This document shows, piece after piece, positions 1-12,000 of a stretch of 64,000 nt of DNA. The stretch spans positions 94,469,875 through 94,533,874 of the forward strand of contig OY744604.1 in assembly GCA_963556255.1 (NCBI GenBank), in the 5' to 3' direction. Each line of letters opens with the position of its first letter. Position 1 is the first letter of the stretch. A model generated the notes under the pieces. That model saw only the letters and a program-made list of their open reading frames with translations. It was not told where the DNA came from and made no database searches. The translations under genes were made by a program, and so were the position numbers. This DNA is from Allolobophora icterica. Taxonomy: Eukaryota > Annelida > Clitellata > Crassiclitellata > Lumbricidae.

Positions 1-3000
1 ATCTTTCCACTAATCCAGCAGCCTCTGGGTGTCCTGGTGTGTCGAATCTTGGACTACAGCCCATTAAATTGAGAAATTCTCTTGTCAAACTGGCTGTGAA
101 GTTCGTTCCTTGGTCACTTGTGATCACTGACGGTACACCAACGTTCATGAACAGTTCCATCAATGCTTCACACACAGCCTTCGCTGTCAGCGATTTCAAT
201 AAGAAGATTGTAGGCCATCTGGTGCACGAGTCCACAATGCATAAACAATACTTGTGACCTGCAGCAGATACTGGATCGATCGGGCCAACGAGGTCCATCG
301 TCATTCTCTTGAAGGCGACCTCTTCTCTTGAGACTGGAGTGATAGGCACTCTATCCATCACCAAACTCCTTGCCTTTAGTTGACATTTCTCACAAGACTT
401 ACAAAATTTCACGATGTCTCTTCTCATCTTTGGCCATACAAAGGACAACTTTATTCGTTCTCTTGTTTTCTCTTCTCCTAGATGTCCTCCAAATACCGAT
501 TCATGCGCCAATTCCATCACTTTAATTCGTCTCTCTTTTGGTAACACTAGTTGATATATCATCTGGTCTAATATCTGATATTTCTTATGCAATAAACCGT
601 TGATCACACAGAATTCAGATTCTTTCTCTTGTGCTAACTTCCACCACGGCTTCAACGATTCATCCTTTCTCTGTTGCTCTTCGAACTTCTTCGAATCGGC
701 AATCTGCACCTTTTGTTCTTCGTCCATCTCTTCATCTCTATACAAGTCTCCTATCCCCACATCACATTCATTGTCTTCTTCAGTTTCATTTAATGTGCCA
801 TTCTCGCATGCAGCCATCTCTTGCTCGTTCATCTCTGATGTTATACCATCTCGCGATAAGCTTCGTTGCTCATTACTTTCGTTTTCCTCATCACTTGAAC
901 TTTCAGTTTCACTCTTCTCATCAACATCTACCATTTCCTGTTTCCGACTCTGCGCTCTCGTCATTACATTTGCTCGTACACTCACATCTCCTTGTATCGT
1001 TTTGATCTTCATCTGTGGTACGGCTTTTAATTCGGCAATTATCTCTGGATGCAACAAGAATCTTTCTGTACTGCCCATCTTTGCAATACTAGCACACATC
1101 AAGGTGACATAAGGTGTAAGTGAACACTGGATTTTACGCGGAAATCCCTCTTCTTCCACGTCACTACCACACAGTCTAACATCGACTTTCACTAACTTCG
1201 CAGGAATGGCATCTCCTGCCACACATTGCAAATTCACTTTTCCAATTTGTTCCACCTTCATGCCTTCCAGTAATTCTTCACTAATCACCGGAATCTCTGC
1301 TCCCGAGTCGCTCAGTGCTTTGACTTTCACTGGCTCTTTACCGTCTACTGCACGAATTTCAACCTCGACATATTGCAAGAACGATTTCTTCAATATTCGA
1401 CTGTCATCTTTTCCTATGACTTCTCTCTGAATTTCAGCATCCAATAGAATTTCTTTTTGAATACCACATTTCATTACTGACTTTACTTCAGTCTCTTGGT
1501 TTTCTTGACTCGCGGTTTGATTATCTGTATCACTAACCACTTGAATCAAATTCACCCTTGTGTGTTCTTGATTTCTGCTAGAACTAGCTGCTGCCACTGG
1601 AACTGGACAAAATTTAACCAAATGTTTGTCTGAACCACAGTTGTGACAACGCTTCACCACCATACCTCGTTGTTCATTGCCTTCATATCTCTTATACTGC
1701 GTAAACGATGTGTTGCCTTCCCTCTTGGCAAACGGCGCTGACGATTTGTTAAATCCCTGACGACCAAACGCCACTTCTCTGGTCTCATTGGGTACAGGGA
1801 CATTAGCCTTGACTTCTTTACCTTTGAACTGATTCCCTGTTCCTGGATTACTTTTCCACTTTCCACTCTGGCTTTGGTTTACGGAACGTTGAGAAGGATA
1901 ACTGTTTATATTTGGAAATGCAAACCCAATTCGATTGTTTACATGAATGTCTGCTAGGTCTGCCACTGCACTAGCTTGGAGACAGTCAGTTCCTTCCTTC
2001 GACAATACAAACTGTAGTGGACCTGGCGGTAAACATTCTTTTAGCTTATCCGCTACCAGCAAATCAAAGAGCGTATCATACTCTCTGTTCACGTTTCGAC
2101 TTCTCACGTAATAGTTTAACAAGTTCTTCAGTCTTGCCGTAAACATCGTATAAGTCTCTTCTGTTGTCTTCTTAGCATCCACAAATCTGGCTCTGTATTC
2201 TCTCGAGGTCAATTTAAATTCTTTTAATAAGTGCTGCTTGACTTTATCGTAATTGTCTAGATCATCGAATGACAATCTATTCAGAACAGTTCGAGCTTTC
2301 GGCGTCATCAATGGTAGTAATAATTTAACCCAAAACGGCTTCTCCACAACAAAGCTACGAAACGCGTTCTCGACTGTTTCAAAATATAATGGCACCTCCA
2401 TCATATCAGTTGGCATTTGAGGCAATACATGCTTCATTGCATCACCTATTTTCTTAATTTTTGACACCAAAGTTTCACTTTCTTGCTGTTTCCTTCTTTC
2501 AGCTTCCCGTTCTTCTCTCATTTGCGTTTCTTTCAATGTCAATTTTGATTTCTCCAGTTTCAGACGTTCTTGTCTTTCTGTCTCTGCCTTTTCCAAACTT
2601 TCTTTCTGAAATTTGAGTTCTTCTTGTCTTATCAGTTCTGCGCGTTCTAACTCTAACGTTCGCGCTTTTTCTTTTTCTTCTTCACGCATTCTCTTTGCTT
2701 CAATCTGTTGCTGACGTACCTCTTCATCACTTTTTCTAGCTTTTTCAAATTCAATCATCTGCTCCAATCTTCTTCTTTCAGCATCTTCCCTATCTCTTTT
2801 CAACTGTTCTAACTGAATCTCAAACTGATTCTTTTGCAATTCAAGTTCTGCCTTACGCACTTGTTCTGCTTTATCTTCTCTCTCTCTTTGCAGACGCAAT
2901 TCCTCTTGCCTTGCAAGTTCCGCTTTCTCTTCTTTCTCTCGCTGCAAGCGCAATTCTTTCTCTTCTTTCTCTCTCTGCAAACGTTCTGCTTTCTCTTCTT

Positions 3001-3457
3001 TCTCTCTCTGCAAGCGCAATTCGTCTTGTCTTACACGTTCTGCTTCTTGTCTCAGCTCTTTCTCTTCCTGTCTTCGTTTATCCTCTCTTTCTTTCTCTTC
3101 TTGTCTCCGTTTCTCCTCCCTATCTTTCTCTTCTTGTCTCCGTTTCTCCTCCCTATCTTTCTCTTCTTGTCTCCGTTTCTCCTCCCTATCTTCTTTCATC
3201 ATCATCCACTGCATCAACATCTCCATAGACATAGGCGCAGGAGGTTTTTCAATAGCCTTTTCTACGGCACCGCCAACGGCACCTTCTTCTTCGACTTCTT
3301 CTTTAACCCACACATCGGCGAGTTCCTGCATCATGTCACCACGTGACATACCTTCTAATTGTTCTTCTTTAAAACCGGCTTTCAACAAACGCTGTTTTAG
3401 CCTTTCCGTAGACATCTTCTTAATATCTGCTTGTCTTTCAGCACTTAATTGCTCCAT
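1..3457 (-). CDS. Gmr1-like LTR retrotransposon gag-pol (partial, 3' end off window)
   Basis: One minus-strand frame is open from the ATG at 3457 to the window edge, about 1152 codons. In order it shows a short helical N-terminus, a long Glu/Arg/Gln-rich coiled coil (about residues 85-330, coded at 2470-3200), a Gag capsid-like region (2050-2460), a CX2CX4HX4C zinc knuckle (CHNC...H...C, first Cys at codon 604), an aspartic protease motif DSGA (codon 717), an HHCC integrase zinc finger (H..GHLGEEKT..CKSCEKC) and an integrase core with D1055 (MDLVGP), D1115 (SDQGTNF) and E1151, a D,D35E spacing. No reverse transcriptase lies between protease and integrase, so pol order is PR-IN-(RT), the Gmr1 arrangement. 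RT and RNase H should lie left of the window. The key motifs fall in a single frame, and I saw no stop in the stretches I translated, which cover most of the frame. Confidence 0.85.
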   Translation of the reverse strand, partial: MEQLSAERQADIKKMSTERLKQRLLKAGFKEEQLEGMSRGDMMQELADVWVKEEVEEEGAVGGAVEKAIEKPPAPMSMEMLMQWMMMKEDREEKRRQEEKDREEKRRQEEKDREEKRRQEEKEREDKRRQEEKELRQEAERVRQDELRLQREKEEKAERLQREKEEKELRLQREKEEKAELARQEELRLQREREDKAEQVRKAELELQKNQFEIQLEQLKRDREDAERRRLEQMIEFEKARKSDEEVRQQQIEAKRMREEEKEKARTLELERAELIRQEELKFQKESLEKAETERQERLKLEKSKLTLKETQMREEREAERRKQQESETLVSKIKKIGDAMKHVLPQMPTDMMEVPLYFETVENAFRSFVVEKPFWVKLLLPLMTPKARTVLNRLSFDDLDNYDKVKQHLLKEFKLTSREYRARFVDAKKTTEETYTMFTARLKNLLNYYVRSRNVNREYDTLFDLLVADKLKECLPPGPLQFVLSKEGTDCLQASAVADLADIHVNNRIGFAFPNINSYPSQRSVNQSQSGKWKSNPGTGNQFKGKEVKANVPVPNETREVAFGRQGFNKSSAPFAKREGNTSFTQYKRYEGNEQRGMVVKRCHNCGSDKHLVKFCPVPVAAASSSRNQEHTRVNLIQVVSDTDNQTASQENQETEVKSVMKCGIQKEILLDAEIQREVIGKDDSRILKKSFLQYVEVEIRAVDGKEPVKVKALSDSGAEIPVISEELLEGMKVEQIGKVNLQCVAGDAIPAKLVKVDVRLCGSDVEEEGFPRKIQCSLTPYVTLMCASIAKMGSTERFLLHPEIIAELKAVPQMKIKTIQGDVSVRANVMTRAQSRKQEMVDVDEKSETESSSDEENESNEQRSLSRDGITSEMNEQEMAACENGTLNETEEDNECDVGIGDLYRDEEMDEEQKVQIADSKKFEEQQRKDESLKPWWKLAQEKESEFCVINGLLHKKYQILDQMIYQLVLPKERRIKVMELAHESVFGGHLGEEKTRERIKLSFVWPKMRRDIVKFCKSCEKCQLKARSLVMDRVPITPVSREEVAFKRMTMDLVGPIDPVSAAGHKYCLCIVDSCTRWPTIFLLKSLTAKAVCEALMELFMNVGVPSVITSDQGTNFTASLTREFLNLMGCSPRFDTPGHPEAAGLVER

Positions 3458-3698
3458 CTTACTTGTTTACTTTGGTGATTTCTCTTTTGAAAGAAGTCAC
3501 GGTTTTTCTTAGTGTGTGAATCGATAAACAAACGGGATTTCTTTTGTATTTGTTCGTGAAAAACAACGAAATTTTTATACCGTTTTCTCGTGTTCCACCG
3601 TCGTTGATATCGTAAACTCGTCACACAGCAACAACGCGTAAATTCTTTTATCCCCGTCGTAGATTCTTCTATCCGCCGAAGGAGGTGATAACGTGAAT

Positions 3699-3796
3699 TT
3701 TAATCCACCGTGAGTTTATATCCACCGTGAGTATTTATTCCACCGTGAGTATTTATCCACCGTGAGTATTTATTCCACCGTGAGTATTTATTCACA
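3699..3796. repeat. Short tandem repeat in retrotransposon leader
   Basis: About five near-identical copies of an 18-bp unit containing CCACCGTGAGTATTTATT lie between the gag start and the primer-binding site of the left-edge retrotransposon. They belong to its untranslated leader (minus strand). No function is apparent. Confidence 0.7.
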
Positions 3797-3811
3797 CCGA
3801 CGCTGCCACCA
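3797..3811 (-). other. Primer-binding site of left Gmr1-like element
   Basis: Read on the minus strand this is TGGTGGCAGCGTCGG, starting with the TGG expected opposite a tRNA 3'-CCA. It sits 4 bp inside the candidate LTR, as expected for minus-strand DNA priming. The tRNA was not identified. Confidence 0.6.
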
Positions 3812-3815
3812 ATAA

Positions 3816-4089
3816 TGTCAACCCAATCCTTCCGTTGACAATCCTTCTGATTAAATCCTTGTTCTCTTCGTACTTAACGCCTATTTAACGTTCACCTTTT
3901 GAACACTAATTCTACGTATAAGTATAAACTGAATTAATCAGCAACACAGATTAATATCTTCTAGTTTAATAAGAAACAAACAGACAGAACTCAATTCGAT
4001 TACAACTCGACTAGTCAGCCACACTACTACAGCGAACACACTCGAATTCAAACTTCTCTAGTCAGCATAATTCTTCGCGCCTCTTGACA
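3816..4089 (-). mobile_element. Candidate 5' LTR of left Gmr1-like element
   Basis: The segment starts TGTCAA and ends TTGACA, a perfect 6-bp terminal inversion, and adjoins the primer-binding site. Its partner LTR is outside the window, so neither the outer boundary nor the length can be confirmed. The LTR could extend further toward the satellite at 4290. Confidence 0.35.
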
Positions 4090-4289
4090 CACCTGTCTTC
4101 TGTGCGCATAAGCGAAATCTAATAATATACATATAGCGCGCCGCTGCCGATATCGGCCGGCCGCGCGTGTCAAGACTAAACGTTATACATCTATCATATA
4201 TACATATACACGTGAAACTAAAATAAGCGCACTAAATATATACGCTAACATCTCGCACTGCAAGACTGTACACAAAACTCAGTTCACAA

Positions 4290-6407
4290 TTAGACTGATC
4301 TGAATCAATGGGAGAAAACAGACTGATCTGAATCAACGGGTGAAAGACATAGATTAGACTGATCTGAATCAATGGGAGAAAACAGACTGATCTGAATCAA
4401 TGGGAGAAAACAGACTGATCTGAATCAACGGGTGAAAGACATAGATTAGACTGATCTGAATCAATGGGAGAAAGACATAGATTAGACTGATCTGAATCAA
4501 TGGGAGAAAACAGACTGATCTGAATCAATGGGAGAAAACAGACTGATCTGAATCAATGGGAGAAAGACATAGATTAGACTGATCTGAATCAATGGGAGAA
4601 AACAGACTGATCTGAATCAATGGGAAAAACAGACTGATCTGAATCAATGGGAAAAACAGACTGATCTGAATCAATGGGAGAAAACAGACTGATCTGAATC
4701 AATGGGAAAAACAGACTGATCTGAATCAATGGGAGAAAACAGACTGATCTGAATCAATGGGAGAAAACAGACTGATCTGAATCAATGGGAGAAAGACATA
4801 GATTAGACTGATCTGAATCAATGGGAGAAAGACATAGATTAGACTGATCTGAATCAATGGGAGAAAGACATAGATTAGACTGATCTGAATCAATGGGAGA
4901 AAGACATAGATTAGACTGATCTGAATCAATGGGAGAAAACAGACTGATCTGAATCAATGGGAGAAAACAGACTGATCTGAATCAATGGGAGAAAACAGAC
5001 TGATCTGAATCAATGGGAGAAAACAGACTGATCTGAATCAATGGGAGAAAACAGACTGATCTGAATCAATGGGAGAAAGACATAGATTAGACTGATCTGA
5101 ATCAATGGGAGAAAGACATAGATTAGACTGATCTGAATCAATGGGAGAAAGACATAGATTAGACTGATCTGAATCAATGGGAGAATGACATAGATTAGCC
5201 TGATCTGAATCAATGGGAGAAAGACATAGATTAGACTGATCTGAATCAATGGGAGAAAGACATAGATTAGACTGATCTGAATCAATGGGAGAAAGACATA
5301 GATTAGACTGATCTGAATCAATGGGAGAAAGACATAGATTAGACTGATCTGAATCAATGGGAGAAAGACATAGATTAGACTGATCTGAATCAATGGGAGA
5401 AAGACATAGATTAGACTGATCTGAATCAATGGGAGAAAGACATAGATTAGACTGATCTGAATCAATGGGAGAAAGACATAGATTAGACTGATCTGAATCA
5501 ATGGGAGAAAGACATAGATTAGACTGATCTGAATCAATGGGAGAAAGACATAGACTGATCTGAATCAACGGGAGAAAGACATAGATTAGACTGATCTGAA
5601 TCAATGGGAGAAAACAGACTGATCTGAATCAACGGGTGAAAGACATAGATTAGACTGATCTGAATCAATGGGAGAAAACAGACTGATCTGAATCAATGGG
5701 AGAAAACAGACTGATCTGAATCAACGGGTGAAAGACATAGATTAGACTGATCTGAATCAATGGGAGAAAGACATAGATTAGACTGATCTGAATCAATGGG
5801 AGAAAACAGACTGATCTGAATCAATGGGAGAAAACAGACTGATCTGAATCAATGGGAGAAAGACATAGATTAGACTGATCTGAATCAATGGGAGAAAACA
5901 GACTGATCTGAATCAATGGGAAAAACAGACTGATCTGAATCAATGGGAAAAACAGACTGATCTGAATCAATGGGAGAAAACAGACTGATCTGAATCAATG
6001 GGAAAAACAGACTGATCTGAATCAATGGGAGAAAACAGACCGATCTGAATCAATGGGAGAAAACAGACTGATCTGAATCAATGGGAGAAAGACATAGATT
6101 AGACTGATCTGAATCAATGGGAGAAAGACATAGATTAGACTGATCTGAATCAATGGGAGAAAGACATAGATTAGACTGATCTGAATCAATGGGAGAAAGA
6201 CATTGATTAGACTGATCTGAATCAATGGGAGAAAGACATAGATTAGACTGATCTGAATCAATGGGAGAAAGACATAGATTAGACTGATCTGAATCAATGG
6301 GAGAAAGACATAGATTAGACTGATCTGAATCAATGGGAGAAAACAGACTGATCTGAATCAATGGGAGAAAACAGACTGATCTGAATCAATGGGAGAAAGA
6401 CATAGAT
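4290..6407. repeat. Higher-order block, copy 1 (partner 11909-14026)
   Basis: The order of long and short units, plus private variants (GAGAATGACATAGATTAGCC near 5186 and CATTGATTAG near 6200), recurs 7619 bp downstream. This marks duplication of a block of about 2.1 kb rather than independent unit-by-unit amplification. Limits are approximate and taken where the unit order diverges. Confidence 0.8.
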
Positions 6408-6914
6408 TAGACTGATCTGAATCAATGGGAGAAAACAGACTGATCTGAATCAATGGGAGAAAACAGACTGATCTGAATCAATGGGAGAAAACAGACTGAT
6501 CTGAATCAATGGGAGAAAACAGACTGATCTGAATCAATGGGAGAAAACAGACTGATCTGAATCAATGGGAGAAAGACATAGATTAGACTGATCTGAATCA
6601 ATGGGAGAAAGACATAGATTAGACTGATCTGAATCAATGGGAGAAAGACATAGATTAGACTGATCTGAATCAATGGGAGAAAGACATAGATTAGACTGAT
6701 CTGAATCAATGGGAGAAAGACATAGATTAGACTGATCTGAATCAATGGGAGAAAGACATAGATTAGACTGATCTGAATCAATGGGAGAAAGACATAGATT
6801 AGACTGATCTGAATCAATGGGAGAAAGACATAGATTAGACTGATCTGAATCAATGGGAGAAAGACATAGATTAGACTGATCTGAATCAATGGGAGAAAGA
6901 CATAGATTAGACTG

Positions 6915-9050
6915 ATCTGAATCAATGGGAGAAAGACATAGATTAGACTGATCTGAATCAACGGGTGAAAGACATAGATTAGACTGATCTGAATCAATGG
7001 GAGAAAGACATAGATTAGACTGATCTGAATCAATGGGAGAAAGACATAGATTAGACTGATCTGAATCAATGGGAGAAAGACATAGATTAGACTGATCTGA
7101 ATCAATGGGAGAAAGACATAGATTAGACTGATCTGAATCACCGGGTGAAAGACATAGATTAGACTGATCTGAATCAATGGGAGAAAGACATAGATTAGAC
7201 TGATCTGAATCAATGGGAGAAAGACATAGATTAGACTGATCTGAATCAACGGGTGAAAGACATAGATTAGACTGATCTGAATCAATGGGAGAAAGACATA
7301 GATTAGACTGATCTGAATCAATGGGAGAAAGACATAGATTAGACTGATCTGAATCAACGGGTGAAAGACATAGATTAGACTGATCTGAATCAATGGGAGA
7401 AAGACATAGATTAGACTGATCTGAATCAATGGGAGAAAACAGACTGATCTGAATCAATGGGAGAAAACAGACTGATCTGAATCAATGAAAGAAAGACATA
7501 GATTAGACTGATCTGAATCAATGGGAGAAAGACATAGATTAGACTGATCTGAATCAACGGGTGAAAGACATAGATTAGACTGATCTGAATCAATGGGAGA
7601 AAGACATAGATTAGACTGATCTGAATCAATGGGAGAAAGACATAGATTAGACTGATCTGAATCAATGGGAGAAAGACATAGATTAGACTGATCTGAATCA
7701 ATGGGAGAAAACAGACTGATCTGAATCAATGGGAGAAAACAGACTGATCTGAATCAATGGGAGAAAACAGACTGATCTGAATCAATGGGAGAAAACAGAC
7801 TGATCTGAATCAATGGGAGAAAACAGACTGATCTGAATCAATGGGAGAAAGACATAGATTAGACTGATCTGAATCAATGGGAGAAAGACATAGATTAGAC
7901 TGATCTGAATCAATGGGAGAAAGACATAGATTAGACTGATCTGAATCAATGGGAGAAAGACATAGATTAGACTGATCTGAATCAATGGGAGAAAGACATA
8001 GATTAGACTGATCTGAATCAATGGGAGAAAGACATAGATTAGACTGATCTGAATCAATGGGAGAAAGACATAGATTAGACTGATCTGAATCAATGGGAGA
8101 AAGACATAGATTAGACTGATCTGAATCAATGGGAGAAAGACATAGATTAGACTGATCTGAATCAATGGGAGAAAGACATAGATTAGACTGATCTGAATCA
8201 ATGGGAGAAAGACATAGATTAGACTGATCTGAATCAATGGGAGAAAGACATAGATTAGACTGATCTGAATCAATGGGAGAAAGACATAGATTAGACTGAT
8301 CTGAATCAATGGGAGAAAGACATAGACTGATCTGAATCAACGGGAGAAAGACATAGATTAGACTGATCTGAATCAATGGGAGAAAACAGACTGATCTGAA
8401 TCAACGGGTGAAAGACATAGATTAGACTGATCTGAATCAATGGGAGAAAACAGACTGATCTGAATCAATGGGAGAAAACAGACTGATCTGAATCAACGGG
8501 TGAAAGACATAGATTAGACTGATCTGAATCAATGGGAGAAAGACATAGATTAGACTGATCTGAATCAATGGGAGAAAACAGACTGATCTGAATCAATGGG
8601 AGAAAACAGACTGATCTGAATCAATGGGAGAAAGACATAGATTAGACTGATCTGAATCAATGGGAGAAAACAGACTGATCTGAATCAATGGGAAAAACAG
8701 ACTGATCTGAATCAATGGGAAAAACAGACTGATCTGAATCAATGGGAGAAAACAGACTGATCTGAATCAATGGGAAAAACAGACTGATCTGAATCAATGG
8801 GAGAAAACAGACTGATCTGAATCAATGGGAGAAAACAGACTGATCTGAATCAATGGGAGAAAGACATAGATTAGACTGATCTGAATCAATGGGAGAAAGA
8901 CATAGATTAGACTGATCTGAATCAATGGGAGAAAGACATAGATTAGACTGATCTGAATCAATGGGAGAAAGACATAGATTAGACTGATCTGAATCAATGG
9001 GAGAAAACAGACTGATCTGAATCAATGGGAGAAAACAGACTGATCTGAAT
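6915..9050. repeat. Higher-order block, copy 1 (partner about 10466-12601)
   Basis: The same succession of units, including the rare AATCACCGGGTG variant near 7138/10689 and the AATGAAAGAAAGAC variant near 7484/11035, recurs with an offset of 3551 bp. Boundaries are approximate. Confidence 0.75.
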
Positions 9051-12000
9051 CAATGGAAGAAAACAGACTGATCTGAATCAATGGGAGAAAACAGACTGAT
9101 CTGAATCAATGGGAGAAAACAGACTGATCTGAATCAATGGGAGAAAGACATAGATTAGACTGATCTGAATCAATGGGAGAAAGACATAGATTAGACTGAT
9201 CTGAATCAATGGGAGAAAGACATAGATTAGACTGATCTGAATCAATGGGAGAAAGACATAGATTAGACTGATCTGAATCAATGGGAGAAAACAGACTGAT
9301 CTGAATCAATGGGAGAAACAGACTGATCTGAATCAACGGGTGAAAGACATAGATTAGACTGATCTGAATCAATGGGAGAAAGACATAGATTAGACTGATC
9401 TGAATCAATGGGAGAAAGACATAGATTAGACTGATCTGAATCAACGGGTGAAAGACATAGATTAGACTGATCTGAATCAATGGGAGAAAGACATAGATTA
9501 GACTGATCTGAATCAATGGGAGAAAACAGACTGATCTGAATCAACGGGTGAAAGACATAGATTAGACTGATCTGAATCAATGGGAGAAAGACATAGATTA
9601 GACTGATCTGAATCAACGGGTGAAAGACATAGATTAGACTGATCTGAATCAATGGGAGAAAGACATAGATTAGACTGATCTGAATCAATGGGAGAAAGAC
9701 ATAGATTAGACTGATCTGAATCAACGGGTGAAAGACATAGATTAGACTGATCTGAATCAACGGGTGAAAGACATAGATTAGACTGATCTGAATCAATGGG
9801 AGAAAGACATAGATTAGACTGATCTGAATCAATGGGAGAAAACAGACTGATCTGAATCAACGGGTGAAAGACATAGATTAGACTGATCTGAATCAATGGG
9901 AGAAAGACATAGATTAGACTGATCTGAATCAATGGGAGAAAGACATAGATTAGACTGATCTGAATCAACGGGTGAAAGACATAGATTAGACTGATCTGAA
10001 TCAATGGGAGAAAGACATAGATTAGACTGATCTGAATCAATGGGAGAAAACAGACTGATCTGAATCAACGGGTGAAAGACATAGATTAGACTGATCTGAA
10101 TCAATGGGAGAAAGACATAGATTAGACTGATCTGAATCAACGGGTGAAAGACATAGATTAGACTGATCTGAATCAATGGGAGAAAGACATAGATTAGACT
10201 GATCTGAATCAATGGGAGAAAGACATAGATTAGACTGATCTGAATCAACGGGTGAAAGACATAGATTAGACTGATCTGAATCAACGGGTGAAAGACATAG
10301 ATTAGACTGATCTGAATCAATGGGAGAAAGACATAGATTAGACTGATCTGAATCAACGGGTGAAAGACATAGATTAGACTGATCTGAATCAATGGGAGAA
10401 AACAGACTGATCTGAATCAATGGGAGAAAACAGACTGATCTGAATCAATGGGAGAAAACAGACTGATCTGAATCAATGGGAGAAAGACATAGATTAGACT
10501 GATCTGAATCAACGGGTGAAAGACATAGATTAGACTGATCTGAATCAATGGGAGAAAGACATAGATTAGACTGATCTGAATCAATGGGAGAAAGACATAG
10601 ATTAGACTGATCTGAATCAATGGGAGAAAGACATAGATTAGACTGATCTGAATCAATGGGAGAAAGACATAGATTAGACTGATCTGAATCACCGGGTGAA
10701 AGACATAGATTAGACTGATCTGAATCAATGGGAGAAAGACATAGATTAGACTGATCTGAATCAATGGGAGAAAGACATAGATTAGACTGATCTGAATCAA
10801 CGGGTGAAAGACATAGATTAGACTGATCTGAATCAATGGGAGAAAGACATAGATTAGACTGATCTGAATCAATGGGAGAAAGACATAGATTAGACTGATC
10901 TGAATCAACGGGTGAAAGACATAGATTAGACTGATCTGAATCAATGGGAGAAAGACATAGATTAGACTGATCTGAATCAATGGGAGAAAACAGACTGATC
11001 TGAATCAATGGGAGAAAACAGACTGATCTGAATCAATGAAAGAAAGACATAGATTAGACTGATCTGAATCAATGGGAGAAAGACATAGATTAGACTGATC
11101 TGAATCAACGGGTGAAAGACATAGATTAGACTGATCTGAATCAATGGGAGAAAGACATAGATTAGACTGATCTGAATCAATGGGAGAAAGACATAGATTA
11201 GACTGATCTGAATCAATGGGAGAAAGACATAGATTAGACTGATCTGAATCAATGGGAGAAAACAGACTGATCTGAATCAATGGGAGAAAACAGACTGATC
11301 TGAATCAATGGGAGAAAACAGACTGATCTGAATCAATGGGAGAAAACAGACTGATCTGAATCAATGGGAGAAAACAGACTGATCTGAATCAATGGGAGAA
11401 AGACATAGATTAGACTGATCTGAATCAATGGGAGAAAGACATAGATTAGACTGATCTGAATCAATGGGAGAAAGACATAGATTAGACTGATCTGAATCAA
11501 TGGGAGAAAGACATAGATTAGACTGATCTGAATCAATGGGAGAAAGACATAGATTAGACTGATCTGAATCAATGGGAGAAAGACATAGATTAGACTGATC
11601 TGAATCAATGGGAGAAAGACATAGATTAGACTGATCTGAATCAATGGGAGAAAGACATAGATTAGACTGATCTGAATCAATGGGAGAAAGACATAGATTA
11701 GACTGATCTGAATCAATGGGAGAAAGACATAGATTAGACTGATCTGAATCAATGGGAGAAAGACATAGATTAGACTGATCTGAATCAATGGGAGAAAGAC
11801 ATAGATTAGACTGATCTGAATCAATGGGAGAAAGACATAGATTAGACTGATCTGAATCAATGGGAGAAAGACATAGACTGATCTGAATCAACGGGAGAAA
11901 GACATAGATTAGACTGATCTGAATCAATGGGAGAAAACAGACTGATCTGAATCAACGGGTGAAAGACATAGATTAGACTGATCTGAATCAATGGGAGAAA

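Noticed and set aside
3480..3800. Possible host promoter upstream of a minus-strand gene
   Set aside because: The stretch is the leader of a retrotransposon, with a primer-binding site and short tandem repeats.
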